A DNA stretch of 64,000 bases, taken from Tillus elongatus. Its lineage: Eukaryota > Arthropoda > Insecta > Coleoptera > Cleridae. The stretch is from contig OZ023267.1 in assembly GCA_964006375.1 (NCBI GenBank), positions 28,146,739 through 28,210,738 of the forward strand. The letters run 5' to 3'. Positions 1 to 12,758 of the stretch are shown one piece after another. The position numbers were made by a program, and so were the translations under genes. How positions within the stretch are numbered: position 1 is the stretch's first letter; every line of letters begins with the position of its first letter. The notes under the pieces are model-generated. The model saw only the letters and a list, made by a program, of their open reading frames with translations, was not told where the DNA came from and ran no database searches.

Positions 1-1330
1 GTATATCATTTTTGTCGAATTTTCGTAAAAAATCCGTATATATCCGTTATTATGCACGATACGAAAAAAAATTGTATACATTAATTATGGGGTGTCTTGA
101 GCTACATTTAAAAAAATATATTTCTACAATTACAGGGTGGCCCATAAGTCGTTGGTGATTCAAGTTTTCTTTTTTAGCGATTTTCTTAAAAAAATTCACT
201 AATGGGGAGATCCGTGTTTATATATATATCGTACCGATAACTCAAAAAATAATGGACCGATGTTGATAAAATTTGGTAATTACCTTCCTTTTGCAAGTGG
301 CTTGGACAAGTTCGTTGTCCAGGAAAATCGGGCCAGGTTTTCGTGGAAAATTTTGTGTTTTCTTTGTTAAAAAATGTATATTTCCGGAAATAACAAAGTG
401 GGGGTAACCAAATTTGGTACGCGTATTTCTATTATAAATAGTAAACCATGTACCAAAATTTAGGTCTCTAAGTTTAAGGACAAAAAGTAACGTGCAGCTA
501 AAGAAGCAAATTTTGGAGTTTTCCTCAAAACGTCAAACTCGCAATTTAAAACGTCAAAATTGGCAATGTTTAGGCAAAGAACGTAAAACAAATACGGATT
601 GTGAAAAGAAATATTGCAAGAAGAGTGTTCTGCGAACCCTTAAGTTTCAGATTCAACCGTCATTGACCTTCATTTTACTAAAATATTTACAGAAAATTCA
701 TTTCAAATAGACCCTTTCTCTGATGCTTTGGCTGTTGATGCTTTCGCTGTAGGTTTAGTGAAGTTTATGGTTGAACGGTCTATAATTTTTAGCTAATTTT
801 CGTAGAACAAATTCGTTACTGCATTTTAGAATTTTTCATCGAAATATGATGCATGTTTGTAAGAAACACATCTGGACGCAGTAAGTAAGTTTTGGTAGCG
901 AATTTTCATTAAATCCTTCAAATTTCAATAACTCAATTTGCTATTAACGTAAGTTTTGTTGTTTAGGAAACCAACATTTAACTTTATTTTCGGAAAATTT
1001 GTGTATAAACGCGGCAAGGGCGTTTTGGTAGCGAATTTTCATTAAATGTTTCAAATTTCAATAACTCAATTTGCTATTAACCTAAGGTTCCTTGGCTAGG
1101 AGACCAGTTTTCTCAGAAACATTTAAAGTTTATTTTCGGAACATTTTTGTACATTTTCAAATAATTATTTTGATAAAATATGGTACATTGTTCTTACTAT
1201 ATAGGTTAGTTATATCGGTAACCAAATTGATGCCTGCTCGCATTAGAGCGATATATTTGTAATTAAAAACATTTTTTTATGAAAATTCACTTCCATAACG
1301 CACTTGCTGCGTCTAGAGTTTTTAAGGTTT
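1..1330 (+). repeat. Fragments of the hairpin/TA-core repeat family
   Basis: Bases 1-190 match 22500-22690. A hairpin terminus follows (about 174-206, AGCGATTTT...AAAATTCACTAATGGGGAG), then a short TA run. Bases 235-860 match the arm of the large palindrome at 22000-22750. No coding capacity. A mariner-like end motif (ACAGGGTGGCCCATAAG) lies at about 133. This is a partial third copy of one palindrome arm. Confidence 0.7.
883..1316. mobile_element. MITE with hairpin-bearing inverted ends
   Basis: It starts TCTGGACGCAGTAAGT and ends with the reverse complement, ...ATAACGCACTTGCTGCGT. The end motif holds a 5-bp stem, ACGCA/TGCGT, with loop CTTGC in the intact end. The same ends bound 22763-23078 and probably 23938-24222. 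A further internal copy of the GTAGCGAATTTTCATTAAAT box starts near 1029. No ORF. Confidence 0.55.
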
Positions 1331-2323
1331 GATTACTTGGATCGGCAAACTAGTGATTAAATATACGAATGCAAAAATGATAAAGGAATAACTCGTGATA
1401 TGTAGAAAACGAGAAACTAGAGTGATATCGTTTATTTGCACAATACTTTAGAAGTAACTGTTTGTAACTTATCTCGAAGTTACTGGACTTATTTCCTATC
1501 TTAAACAATTGCAATTTATGGCCAAGCACATACAAAAGATATTCTAGGCACTTATTTTCAGTCACACGATTTATTATTTAACTAATACCTGCCCTAGGCT
1601 AATGTGGTCGCCCTATACATTAGATTAGTAAACATGGATAGAAAATTATATGGATAAAGTTAAAACGTAGTTTGCAAATTTATTCTATTGCACCGAGAAT
1701 AAAGATGAGGATAATATGTTTAAAGTTTTTATTGGACTGTTAGGAACTCATCACGTCAGAGACCAGGCAAACAAACGATCGAGTTACATGATCGAGCCTG
1801 ACTCTACCTGTACTAGCAAGGAATGACAAAGAGCGATCTTTTGTTAGTTTTTAATTCTTCCTAGTAAATGGCTTTTCTTAATCAATAATTGACCCAGATA
1901 TTGGAAATGCATTAGAACGTGCGTTTTCTATATTCAGAGATAAAGATCTCAATTAGTGTTTCAACTAACTGGCGAATTAAAATTATAAGTAGAGGGCAAC
2001 GGATACAGCTGTGGGCCACTTAAGAGACACTGCAACTGATTTTATTTGAATACTATACACAACTCCAATTATATTTGATAAAACTTGAATCAGGGGCAGC
2101 TTGTCCATAAGTGCTGTGGTGTTGCAGAACAACCAAAAATTCAAACAATAGTATTCCTAATTGGATGAAACAATTAAAATCCTGATTTATTGTCAGGAAA
2201 TAGATACGTTGTTGTTTAAAAGCTCGCGGTTCTCTGGCGTTGAAAATTTGAGCAGGCGATCTAGCGCTAGACGCCAGTCGCTGTCAGTCAATTGGATACT
2301 GAAGTAATGCAAGCGGTCAAGGA
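1331..2323. other. No recognisable feature
   Basis: AT-rich sequence. The short ORF at 1350-1565 on the minus strand has no recognisable similarity. No repeat matching elsewhere in the window was seen. Confidence 0.5.
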
Positions 2324-2942
2324 TAGAGTTGCCATACGTCCTAGTTTTCCCGGACATGTCCTCTTTTTCAGGCTTGCGGCAGATGTCCGGGCTAGTTTTT
2401 TTGATTGTCCGGGATTGCGGACATGCCTGGGTTAGTTTTTTCGTTGGGTCACGTTTTGATATTTTGTTAGTTTGGTATTCCTCTATATGTCATTGATGCG
2501 ATTCCTGCGAGAATACAAACGCCCGAGAGTCCAGGCATAGCGGCCATAAGAATACATGTAAAATTATCTATAATTATTGTCACGTGTCAAGTGGTGCGCT
2601 GCTTGCAACGCAGTGTGCCATAGACAAAATTACTTTATCTATGCAGTGTGATTGACCTGATTGTTCTATGAGTGTGCTTATGGCTGTTGGTTGATCGCTG
2701 GTCTCGCTGTGGGTACATGCAGGGTGCACGGGTTCACATTCACATGTGTAGATATGGTACACCCAACCTGACCTTGTTCTATATGTGTAGTACAGTTTAG
2801 TGTCTAGTGTGAATGAGTCCTAGACTTGAGATGAGTATGAGTCCTAGTTTTGTCCTCTTTTATCGAAATGGAGATGTCCCAGTTTGTCCTAGTTTTTAAA
2901 TCTGCTTGTCCTAGCCTAAGCTTTTTTGGTCTGGGAACCCTA
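2324..2942. mobile_element. Non-autonomous hAT-like element (619 bp) with 8-bp duplication
   Basis: The ends are inverted and similar (left TAGAGTTGCCATACGTCC, right complement TAGGGTTCCCAGACC), typical of hAT elements. The flanks are GTCAAGGA (2316-2323) and GTCAAGAA (2943-2950), an 8-bp target duplication with one mismatch. Inside are repeated CCGGACATGTCC-like words near both ends, but no transposase. Confidence 0.75.
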
Positions 2943-2950
2943 GTCAAGAA

Positions 2951-3289
2951 AGTCGCTGTCTAATATCGTTAATTCGCCAGCTAGATTACGAGCGGTTCGA
3001 CCGGCACGGCTGGCCATCGGACGGCTTCGGAACCGCCGAATGTACGCTAGAAAGGAGCTGCATATTTCGCAGCTTCGCAGCCGTTGGCCTTTCATTTAAC
3101 AAGAATGCATCTATATATGTATAGTGTATATCATATATTATATGCATGTTATCGTATTATTCGTAGAAGTTTCCTGTTTCTGATTCGTGTTGGAATAAAA
3201 GTTTTGTAAACTTAGTTACCAGTAACAATCAGTAAGATAACTAAACGTAGCTATACAGGATGTTCCTCAATGATATACGAATATACATT
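2951..3289. other. No recognisable feature
   Basis: Mixed composition; nothing identifiable on either strand. Confidence 0.4.
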
Positions 3290-3639
3290 GTGTATTTTGT
3301 TTCTTTAACGTCGGCCTATTTCCACGACTATCGCCAATCACCGACGCCAGGGAGCAGTTATCTCACTATCCTGTAAATTTTGCCGAACCCCTGTCTTTCT
3401 GTAAAGAGGGTAGGGATCTTTATCGTGCCCAACATCGCATGGACACGGGACCGACGACTTAACGCCCCCTCCGAAGGACGGAACGCGCAGAGATTCAACT
3501 AGCTCAAATACAATGCCAGAACCTCAGTTGATGTTAACGTAACAGTTTGTACTGAAAAAGTGGAAGGAAAACCCTGGGATCGAACCCAGTACTCTTCGGT
3601 TCAGAGGCACACGTTCTTGCCCCTGAACCACCGAGGCTC

Positions 3640-3642
<3 letters not shown>
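3290..3642 (-). repeat. tRNA-derived SINE, family 1, copy 1
   Basis: Read on the minus strand it starts GCCTCGGTGGTTCAGGGG, with box A (TGGTTCAGGGG) and later box B (GGGTTCGATCC). A body follows that is shared with 20325-20679 and ends in an A-rich tail (AAAGAAACAAAATACA). The tRNA-like head abuts a (TA)n tract. It is not a functional tRNA because there is no closed acceptor stem. Confidence 0.8.

Positions 3643-3722
<80 letters not shown>
3643..3722. repeat. (AT)n microsatellite
   Basis: About 40 uninterrupted AT units, directly against the head of SINE copy 1. Confidence 0.98.
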
Positions 3723-3728
<6 letters not shown>

Positions 3729-3884
3729 TTAATGATAGTTTACTTTATAACCCATGATGCAAAAATGTTTTCTTCCGAAAATACGAGGTGTTAAAGTTTG
3801 CAGGAAAAAATGGAAATTAATTAATATTTTCTAAACCGCTTGAGATATGTCTGTGATATTCAGCACGGGAGATAATAAAAGTTT

Positions 3885-4545
3885 CTGGACGCAGCAAGTG
3901 CGTTCTGGTAGCGAATTTTCATCAGAATTGTACACTATTATTATACGGCATATTAGTAAAGTTAATACTTGCACATACCTTGAAGATCGAATTTAGAGGT
4001 CCTAGTACGCGCACATTTGAAGAATTCTTCAGAAACTGTTACCATCGATATCACTCTATTATCGAAAAAATCTTGAGATCTAACTCCTTTTGAGAAAAAT
4101 TCACCAAACTCTTTTTTCTATTAAGCTAAAGAACTAAATTTAGCTACATCTGTAGATTGTGTAAGTCTCTTAAAATAAAACTTGTTTTAAAAATTTCATT
4201 GAAGTTATACATAAGATTTTCAGAAGGAAAGTTAATTCATATTTAGAAAAGTAAAGTACTTGCCAAATTATAAACGTAGCTGTTATTTTTCCTTATTAGT
4301 CGCCAGTATGATTTCGTTTTAGTCAACCTAATCAAACCGGTTTTTCAATATCAACAATAACAAAATTATAATTTCAGACTCAAAGATGACAAACTTATTT
4401 AGGCGTTTTAAATAAAAATGAGATCTTGTCTAAAACGTATGAAATCTGTGCACTATCGTTTCTCGAAATAACAAAAGAAAACATAAAAAAATACATTCAT
4501 CGAGCTGGATTCGATCGCGTAACCTTCTGCTTAGGAGGCAAAGTG
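3885..4545 (-). repeat. tRNA-headed ~700-bp dispersed repeat, copy 1
   Basis: The reverse complement matches 37336-38088 and 51568-52752. Its right side holds the tRNA-like part (GAGCTGGATTCGATCGCG, box B). Its left side ends at the GGACGCAGCAAGTGCGTT motif. The degenerate tRNA-like head suggests a SINE-type origin. Confidence 0.65.
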
Positions 4546-4616
4546 GTGGGGTAAAATGGTGGGAGTTTAATTTTTTAACTATGATTATAAGCTAATTTTT
4601 AACAAGTTAGGCTTCA

Positions 4617-4620
<4 letters not shown>

Positions 4621-4700
<80 letters not shown>
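4621..4700. repeat. (AT)n microsatellite
   Basis: About 40 AT units; sequence resembling a TA-core repeat head follows to about 4840 on the minus strand. Confidence 0.97.
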
Positions 4701-4708
<8 letters not shown>

Positions 4709-4840
4709 TTTAATGAACCTCCGAAATGGGTTCCAAAGGCTCTAATTCGCATTAACTCAAAAAAATTCCAAAATTAGAAAGTCGTTATCTACTTCTCTTT
4801 TAACGAATTTTTTAAATGAAAATTGACTAAACCTGGAAGA
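4701..4840 (-). repeat. Degenerate head of the TA-core repeat
   Basis: It matches, reversed, the head seen at 12595-12671 and 21712-21836: a GAACCCAT-like segment next to the TA tract, then an AACGAATTTTTTAAATG hairpin remnant. It is a decayed copy. Confidence 0.45.
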
Positions 4841-5611
4841 AATTTAAATGCCTTAAAGTAATGATGTCCTTTTAAAAGTAGGTATTTGACAAGCACCAAT
4901 TTTAAGCTAGTTCAAGCTTTTCATATTTCAGCAATATTCATTTTCTGTTACTTTTACGACAAACATGAAAATTCCCTTAAAGTTCCTGATAACTTTGCAG
5001 GATTAAAACTATCTATAATCTCATATCCGTAAAAGGCATAATAATAAATTTGAGGCCACTTGAAAGTTCGTCATTGTTGCTAGACTGTCGGTATTTAGGT
5101 CTAGGTTGGCTAAAGAGCTTGGAGACACGCTCTCTAAAGGAATGGAGACGTCCTCAGCTCAAAAGAACTCTTCAGATTGCATTCATCAGCGAATTTCAAA
5201 TCCTTGTTCATTCATCATTTTCGCATTTAAATTTTCCTTTCGGAACACCGTGATTTTCCACGATACGAAACGAGTTTTTAATTGTACGGAAAATTATTGA
5301 ATCGCAACTTAGATTTAAGGATACGTGATGAAAATATTATTCCTTAAATTCCGTTTAGGCTCTATTTGTTTTTAAGAAGCTTGTACAAACAAATTAGAAC
5401 TTTTCTTGTTATACGAATCCTAATAGGGCATTCCACAGTAAATAAAAATAAATTTTTACACCATTGTTGTTCCTATTTTAATCACGTATACTTTCAGTTT
5501 GAAAATAAGCTTGAGTTCAAATTATAAACTGTTTATTTTCAGTAAATATGAATTGTAAGTTATATACTTTTTAACGAATCTACGAAAAAAAAAAACGTTA
5601 AGGAAATCGCA
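4841..5611. other. No recognisable feature
   Basis: AT-rich sequence. The ORFs at 5050-5300 overlap each other, have no family signature, and are taken as chance. Confidence 0.4.
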
Positions 5612-6714
5612 TATTTCGAGTAAGCCTTCCTATGGGACCCATTCCGACAGAAAGTTTCCTCTCCAACGGGAGCATTTCTATTGTCGTGGATGGCCATTCC
5701 TCTAAACTGTATCCAATTAATGCAGGAGTCCCACAAAGTTCAACTTTAGCCCCTACTTTGTTTCTTCTCCACATCAATGACCTCCTCTCTAGCACATCCA
5801 ACCTAGTTCACAGTTACTCGGACGACAGCACTCTCCACTCAAATATACAATATTCTAAGCTTGTCTCTTTACCCCAATTAGATGAGGATCGCAGACTCAT
5901 GGAGGGTTCTGTCTCTGTGGATCTCCAAAAAATATTAGACTGGGGAAGTAAAAAATCTTGTACAATTAAACTCCACCAAGTCTCAGTCTTGCTTTCTATC
6001 TCATAAGAGATACACCAGCCCTAGACCCATCACAATGAACAACCAAGTTATTCAAAGTAATGAGTCCTTTTCACTTGTTGGCCTTTCTGTGGATCGAAAT
6101 CTCAATTGGCACCAACATGTCACATTAATTGCAGAAGCGGCTGCTAAGAAATTAGGTTTACTCTTCCGGGCTCGCACATTCTTTTCACCAGCTAATCTCT
6201 ATACCTTATATACTTCACAAATAAGGCCAAACCTCGAATACTGCTCCCACATTCTGGGGTGCCGCTGCCGCTTCTACACTCGCTATCCTGGACTCCATTC
6301 AGAAGAGAGCTATACGTCTCATCGGTTACCCTTTCCTCATTCAAAGGCTGCCATCCCTTGCTCACCAACCTCTCTCTCTCTTTTATAAATATCTGCACGG
6401 GCACTGCTCAGAGGAGCTTTCTTTCATAGATCCTCCACCTGCTGCCCCCAACAGATCTACCATGGGAACAGAGCGAATTCACCCTTTTACTGTCCAGGTC
6501 ACCAGACATAGAAGATCTTGTTATGCCTGCTCTTTTGTCCCGAGGACTTCCAAGTTGTGGAAATCCTTGCCGGCACATGTTTTTCCTTCTCTTCCGAACC
6601 TCCAAACCTTAGTCCAGAATTAACAAGTTGCCTCTTTCCCCCTTGTCGACGCCCACGGTATGATAGTATTTAGGCTGTGAGCCCTCGTGGTGTGTTGTTG
6701 AAATAAAAAAAATA
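5612..6714 (+). pseudogene. LINE copy L1, 5'-truncated reverse transcriptase
   Basis: Jockey/CR1-type non-LTR retrotransposon. Translated pieces include VDGHSSKLYPINAGVPQ, a degraded YADD box (YSDDSTLHS), NLNWHQHV, and [13 protein letters not shown], split over two frames (5632-6006 and 6035-6388) with further frameshifts. The 3' end carries GTGGTGTGTTGTTGAAATAA and an A-rich tail. Four related copies lie at 10104, 19775, 32554 and 58669. Confidence 0.88.
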
Positions 6715-7680
6715 AAAAATCCGCGGTCAGTTTTAGACTTTTGAAGTTTAACTTAATTGATAGATTTTCATAAAATTTGACATACGTCTTCCGCTAGTAA
6801 ATGACTTAAGGAAGATTTCCAACACATAGTCATTAAAAAATATCTGAACAGCTCCACTGGGGAATTACTGTTTGCTGAGCTACTTATGTTTTGACATTTA
6901 GGGATTTTTTTTGTGGCATGTCTTCATCCGTCCACGTTACGTTTACCACCTTCTTCGTTTTGTATCGCTTCATTCCTGTTATACAGTCTGAAAGCCACTA
7001 GAAGCACTTCACTTTTCCAGTTTTTATCATTTTCTAGAACATCACTCGCATTGGAAATTTGATTTTCCTCATCCTTCCTGTCAAGGTATTCAATATTACC
7101 TGATCCTCTTCTCCAGAATCTTCGTCAGAATCCCATCCATCATTAGCAGATTATAATAATATTATTTGGTGGTTCTGGCATCAAATCGGGGTTATCTGCA
7201 TACTCAATCACTTCATCAAGAGAAACTCCCTGGTGTCTGTATCTATAAAGAACAGAAAATGCTACATAATTTATTTTCTTATAAAAATAGTGAATAATCC
7301 TACTGTTCCTTTGAAAGAACATTAATATTCACATGATAAAAACTAGACAATAGAGTGAGATGAAGTTCTAAATCACATGAGATACTGAATAATATACCAT
7401 CTGTGACAGTTATGTGCTAAAATGCCACAGAAATATAGACAAGTATCAATAATACTTACGCCCACATGTTTACTGTTGTTTCGATGAAATAATACCTGCT
7501 GTAATGAAGCGTATATTTTCGGGACAGCTGTAGGTATCAAAAGCGACCATTCGAAAATAAATTTAATACAAATCATACTGATAAAAATATTCTCCGGAGT
7601 TAAAATACTTATTTTCCATTAATATTCTTAACAAACAGGCATTTCGAATTATCGCTTAAGAATAAAAACATTTCTGCACA
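6715..7680. other. No recognisable feature
   Basis: AT-rich, short unrelated ORFs only. Confidence 0.4.
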
Positions 7681-8650
7681 AGATAAGGATAAGGTATCTA
7701 CCACCGATTAGATTTTTCAGCCGGTGGCTGGAGATACAATAACGACTGAGGGCAGAAAGAGTTTTTTACTGGTAGCAGTAAGGTTGAAGATTTTATAGAA
7801 CAAGTGCCGTGTTAGATAAATAGAGAATTCCGCCGTTTAATTGTAATTAGTTTTCGAGGTTAGGTACCGTCCGTCTAGTACTGTACACAGTAAGAATTGT
7901 ACCGTTAGTTTATCCGAATAGGTAAGACATGTGTCAATTTTATGCTAGTTAGCTATAGCGAATTTTCATACTTTAAAGATAGCGAATTTTCATATATTTT
8001 ATCTTAACATCGTATTCCTTCGGCGACGTCGAGATCGTGTGTTCGAGACAAGACCCCTCTCTCCCCGTATCCTAGTACTGCTGGCGTGTTGTAAGCCATT
8101 CGAAAAGTGATGCTGTAGTGACACAGACTTTTCAAGTGGATTACGCCCGTCCGTCCTGATTTCATCCTGGTTTAGACGCTGTTGTGACACAAAAAAGCTT
8201 AGATCAAATCAGTTCGCGGCAGTATCCCGTCTTAACCCCATCACACCGACTTCCTTTTTATTCTCGGCACCCACAGATGTCGAGGTATCTTGACTTTCAC
8301 GACATCGATTTCGCCCGAGGATACGCTGCTTGGTCGATTATGCGACGCCCACCGTGATGGCCCATCTATTATCTGCATCTCTGGGTCGTAAACCGCGGTG
8401 CCCGGGATATTCGTGGCCGGATCCCTCGACTCAGGGTATGGAGGGTCAAACCGACGTCGGATCTTCCTCCGTACAAGTAATTGGCTAGTCTTGCCTCGTC
8501 CGTCCTCTAAGGTATATTATACAATATAGGGTAGTGTAGTAGACATTATCAGGATTTTGAATCTTGTTGATACTTTGTATATATGGTTTTCTAATAAACG
8601 TTGTAAATAGAATATCTAGTCTTTGTCACCCCTTAAATAAATCTGCTACA
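7681..8650. other. Possible LTR-like or other repeat segment, unassigned
   Basis: GC content is higher than the surroundings across 8020-8500, followed by an AATAAA (about 8597) and a sharp return to AT-rich sequence. The GCGAATTTTCAT word occurs twice near 7980. No inverted or direct terminal repeats and no coding domain were found, so the class is open. Confidence 0.2.
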
Positions 8651-9639
8651 TCTATATAGAATTCAGGTCAGGGAATTGTCGGGGTAGCGATTAAAGCCCG
8701 CCACCCCGGAGGTAACTACACGGCCTGTTACAGCAAAGGCTACCGCACCCTCTCCGCAGAGCTATCCAGGCACTCTGACTACAACCGTGGCCAGAGCCTT
8801 GTGACGAGGTCGCAGACCTCCTCGCAGGGAGTAAACCCTTTCAAAATCTGGCGCTTGGGACCGTTCCCGTAAAACCGTTGATCTGTTCCACTAAATAATT
8901 CACTCCATAAGTCAGGCCTCGTTACACTGCAATTATTTCACAGCTAAACTTTTTAAGTTATCCACAGGGGATAAGCTGCCCAAATGCAGATCACTCTACC
9001 TTATCTTATCAGCGCCATCAAGAAATAACGGTTATAAGCCCAAACAGAAAATTATTATTCAGATGTTCCTTATAAGGAACGGTAAGTTCACTTGGGCTAA
9101 GTCAGGGACTCAAAAATCGCAGGCATATCTGTTTATCTATAACAAAATCACAGTCATTTATAAAAATGTCCTGTTATTGGTTCTAGTGACATTGCTCAAA
9201 TACCTTAAATTAATATTCGGAATTCGGCAATGTTAAATGCAACCCAGACCCCATTAGTTCAGTTGCGGTGACCAAATCGATTAAAAGGAAAAACAAACAA
9301 GTGATAATCATTTTTCATGCTGTTGACAGAAGGCCAATTAAAAGGGTTACTAAGCATTACACTGCAGTTTTTCTCTTCACATACAATCATATTTTTTATT
9401 ATACCATCAAATAGTGACGTAAACAATCAAGAAACACCTGTAAGGTGTTTTATTACTCTGTTGTCCTTAGAACTTGTCACAATAAAAGAAACTTGTTGGT
9501 GGGAAAAATCATTTATACCAGGACCAACAAAAAAATATTTTAAGGTATCTGCAAAGATGATGTATGAATGTAGAAGAAGCAGGGCAGACGTACATAGATA
9601 AATATTGTTAGGAAATATCAAAGGATTTGTGATCTGCCC
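8651..9639. other. No recognisable feature
   Basis: The 94-residue ORF at 9317-9601 has no recognisable domain and is overlapped by a minus-strand ORF. Confidence 0.4.
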
Positions 9640-10103
9640 ACCCCTTCATGAGAATAGCTTGACAGTTAGTTTTCTTTTTGAGCGTAGTTGGCGCATTTCC
9701 TCACCAAACTAATGTCTCCCCTGAACCGCTCTGTAACACCTTGGAACTATCTTTGCGACATATCCTCTCGAGTGCAGAGCTGACTTCTCTTCATCTCCTT
9801 TAACTTTTTGCCTGCTTTCCGCGTCCGCTTTGAAAGATTAGGGGTTCGGGCAATCTAGTTCGTTGTTTCCTTCTCTTCGCCAGTTCTTTTTAGCTCTCTT
9901 TTGTGGTCACAGTTTGTCGGGCGAAATCCATGGCCTTTTCCCATGAGCTCTTGTCTTTTAACATTATTGATATCAGATCGTCGATATTATATATCCCTGC
10001 AGAGTTAAGGGTGGTATTTTTGATCTCGCCGAACGTTTGACTCACAAAAATGCAATGTTCTGTCTGCCGTGTCCTCCTCACCACAGTATATACATTTGCA
10101 TTC
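9640..10103 (-). pseudogene. R1-type non-LTR retrotransposon C-terminal fragment
   Basis: The minus strand reads CKCIYCGEEDTADRTLHFC (the C-terminal zinc-finger region of R1-clade ORF2). After a frame change it reads DDLISIMLKDKSSWEKAMDF. The frameshift and in-frame stops show decay. LINE L2 is joined directly to its upstream end. Confidence 0.7.
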
Positions 10104-11635
10104 TTTTTTTATTTCAACAACACACCACGAAGGCTCATAGCCTAAATACTATCTTACCGTGGGTGTCGCCAAGGAGGAAAGAGGCAACTTGTTAATTCTG
10201 GACTTGAAGGTTTGGAGGTTCGGAGGAGAAGGAAGAACATGTGCCGGCAAGGAATTTCACAACTTGGAAGTCCTCGGGACAAAAGAGCGAGCATAACAAG
10301 ATGTTCTATGTCTGGTGACCTGGACAGTAAAAGGGTACATTCGCTCTGTTGCCCTGGCGGCAGCAGGTGGAGGAACTATGGACCAAAGTTCCTCTGAGCA
10401 GTGCCCGTGTAGATATCTATAAAACAAGAGAGGTGACCAACGGCACGTCAGTGGGCAAGAGATGGCAGGCTTTGGGTGAGAATAGGGTTACCGATGAGAC
10501 GTATAGCTCTCTTCTGAATGGAGTCCAGGATAGCGAGTGTAGAAGCGGCAGCGGCACCCCAGATGTGGGAGCAGTATTCGAGGTTTGGCCTTATTTGAAA
10601 GCATATAAGGTATATAGATTAGGTGGTGAAAAGTATTTGCGAGACCGGAAGAGGAAACATAATTTCTTAGCAGCCACTTCTGAAATTGATGTGACATGTT
10701 GGTGCCAATTGAGATTTTGATCCACATAAATGTCAACAAGTGAAAAGAACTCATTACTTTGAATAACTTGGTTGTTCATTGTGATGGGTTTAGAGCTGGT
10801 GTATCTCTTATGAGATAGAAAGCAAGACTGAGATTTGGTGGAGTTGAATTGTACAAGATTTCTACTTCCCAGTCTAGTATTTTTTGGAGATCCACAGAGA
10901 CAGAACCCTCCATGAGTCTGCGATCCTCGTTTAATTGGGCTAAAGAGACAGGCTTAGAATATTGTATATTTGAGTGGAGGGTGCTGTCATCCGCGTAACT
11001 GTGAACTGGGTTGGATATGCTAGATAGGAGGTCATTGATGTAGAGAAGAAACAAAGTAGGGGCTGAAGCTAAACCTTGAGTGACTCTTGCATTAATTGGG
11101 TACAGTTTAGAGGAATGGCCATCCGCGACAACACAAATGTTCCGGTTGGAGACGAAATTTTTTTGTCTAGGTACAGAGTTTTGGTGGTAGGCCATAGGTC
11201 GGAAGTTTATTAAGCAGCGCTGCGTGCCGGACCTGGTCGCATGCTTTGGATATGTCTAGAGCGACAATCTGGGATCCACCGTGTAGTTCCATAGACTAGC
11301 TCCAAGAATGGGTGACAAAGGTAAGGATGTCGACAGTTGATCTGCGCTGACGGAATCCATACTGACTCTCGTGGATTAGACAGTGTTTTTCAAGAAATTT
11401 AAGTAATTCGGTGCTTATATACTTTTCCATCACTATAAGGATGACTGAAAGGAAAGAAATGGGCCTGTAGTTGCTAGGAAGCGCTTTGAATCCAGTTTTC
11501 CAGTTATCAGGGAATATACCTCTATTGTAAGATATCTGAAACAGACGAGTCCGAACAGGAGCAAGTTCTGGGGAACAGGCAATTATGTTTCGAAAACAGA
11601 TAAGCTTGGAGAACAACGGAGCAAATGAAATTCAA
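10104..11635 (-). pseudogene. LINE copy L2, 5'-truncated reverse transcriptase
   Basis: Same family as L1. It keeps more of the RT: YRPISFLSVILIVMEKYI, YGFRQRRSTVD, INDLLSS, YADDSTLHS (catalytic Asp pair) and LYPINARVTQG. ORFs are broken into 11616-11296, 11195-10776, 10779-10591 and 10754-10488. The 3' tail is at the low-coordinate end (TTTTTTTATTTCAACAAC). Confidence 0.88.
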
Positions 11636-12594
11636 ATGTAAAGGGAAAAATAGCAAAAATAATTTTAAAAAAATAAAAATATTATTAGTAAAATATTTCT
11701 CACCATAGGTTCCAGACTACGGGTCGCCGGTATGGCTGCGGTGCAAAAATTCGGGGGTTTTGTGGACGGTGACTGTTATTTTATACTGGGGGGGGGGGAC
11801 AACTGGGGTTATGACGTAATTATACTTTTACTGCGAAGGCTCTTAATTGAACAAGTGATTCAAACGGCGGAACAGAACTGATCCTACCAGCCAGGCGAAG
11901 CGCCTTTTATATTGGAAAATATATGCATCTCTTGCTACTTCTAGAAGCTTTGGTGTCTCTGTTCCCCCTATGGGCGGAATAAATTGAAATTTTTGTGAAT
12001 TAACGAATTTTTAGTATTATTTATCAGCAGATAACATTCCAATTTTGATTGAATCTGGATGGGCCGGTGTTTTATGCAGCTTTTTATTTATATACAGGTG
12101 GTTAAAAATAGGTGTACGGCAGAATTCTTTGGAAGTAAATATTTACAGAATTTCATTAAAAAATGCAATTTTAGTTACACTATTGTTTCTGGACCAGGCT
12201 GTATATGTAACTGCGTTGCCCTGAAAGCGTTTTCACATACATTGTCGTAATTTAAGAACCATGTTGCGATAATTTAACAAACGCAAATTTTGGCACATTT
12301 TAAAGGTTTTTATTGTAAAGCGTGTTGCTAAGTACGACCGGATACACGTTGGGCATTACAACGAGAATTGCAGTTTGAAGTTTCACCAGTCATAAAACCA
12401 GACAAAGATATTTCAATAAAAATGTAATAGCTGAATAACTCTTTTTATACAGTGGAAATGAAAATCATGATGTAATAATTAAACAACATAATATGATAAA
12501 CGTTTGACATGTGTTAAACGTGACGTCATGAGGAGAGATAAACCTAAAATAATAAACTAGTTTACTGTTTCTTCAACTTTACCTACACTTTAAT
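11636..12594. other. No gene; G run and a mariner-like end motif
   Basis: A run of about ten G lies near 11791. TATACAGGTGGTTAAA at about 12096 and GGACCAGGCTGTATA at about 12193 look like the two ends of a very short mariner-type remnant, but the inverted match is poor. Confidence 0.3.
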
Positions 12595-12667
12595 TAATGA
12601 ATTTTCAAATAAAAAAGTTCTTCACATTAGCCCCCGTGAACTTATATCCAGGTTCAGTTTTAATTTT

Positions 12668-12671
<4 letters not shown>
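12595..12671 (+). repeat. Head of the TA-core repeat
   Basis: TTCAAATAAAAAAGTTCTTC and a TATCCAGGTTCAGTTTTAAT segment match the heads at 21712 and 49085, running straight into (TA)n. Confidence 0.55.

Positions 12672-12755
<84 letters not shown>
12672..12755. repeat. (TA)n microsatellite
   Basis: 84 bp; repeat head on the left, mariner terminus on the right. Confidence 0.98.

Positions 12756-12758
<3 letters not shown>

Noticed and set aside
3570..3635. Functional tRNA gene
   Set aside because: Box A and B are present but no closed cloverleaf; the same unit recurs with a SINE body.
9317..9601. 94-residue ORF
   Set aside because: No family signature, and an equally long minus-strand ORF overlaps it.
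12096..12207. Short mariner MITE
   Set aside because: End motifs look right but the inverted match is only a few bases; not enough to call.
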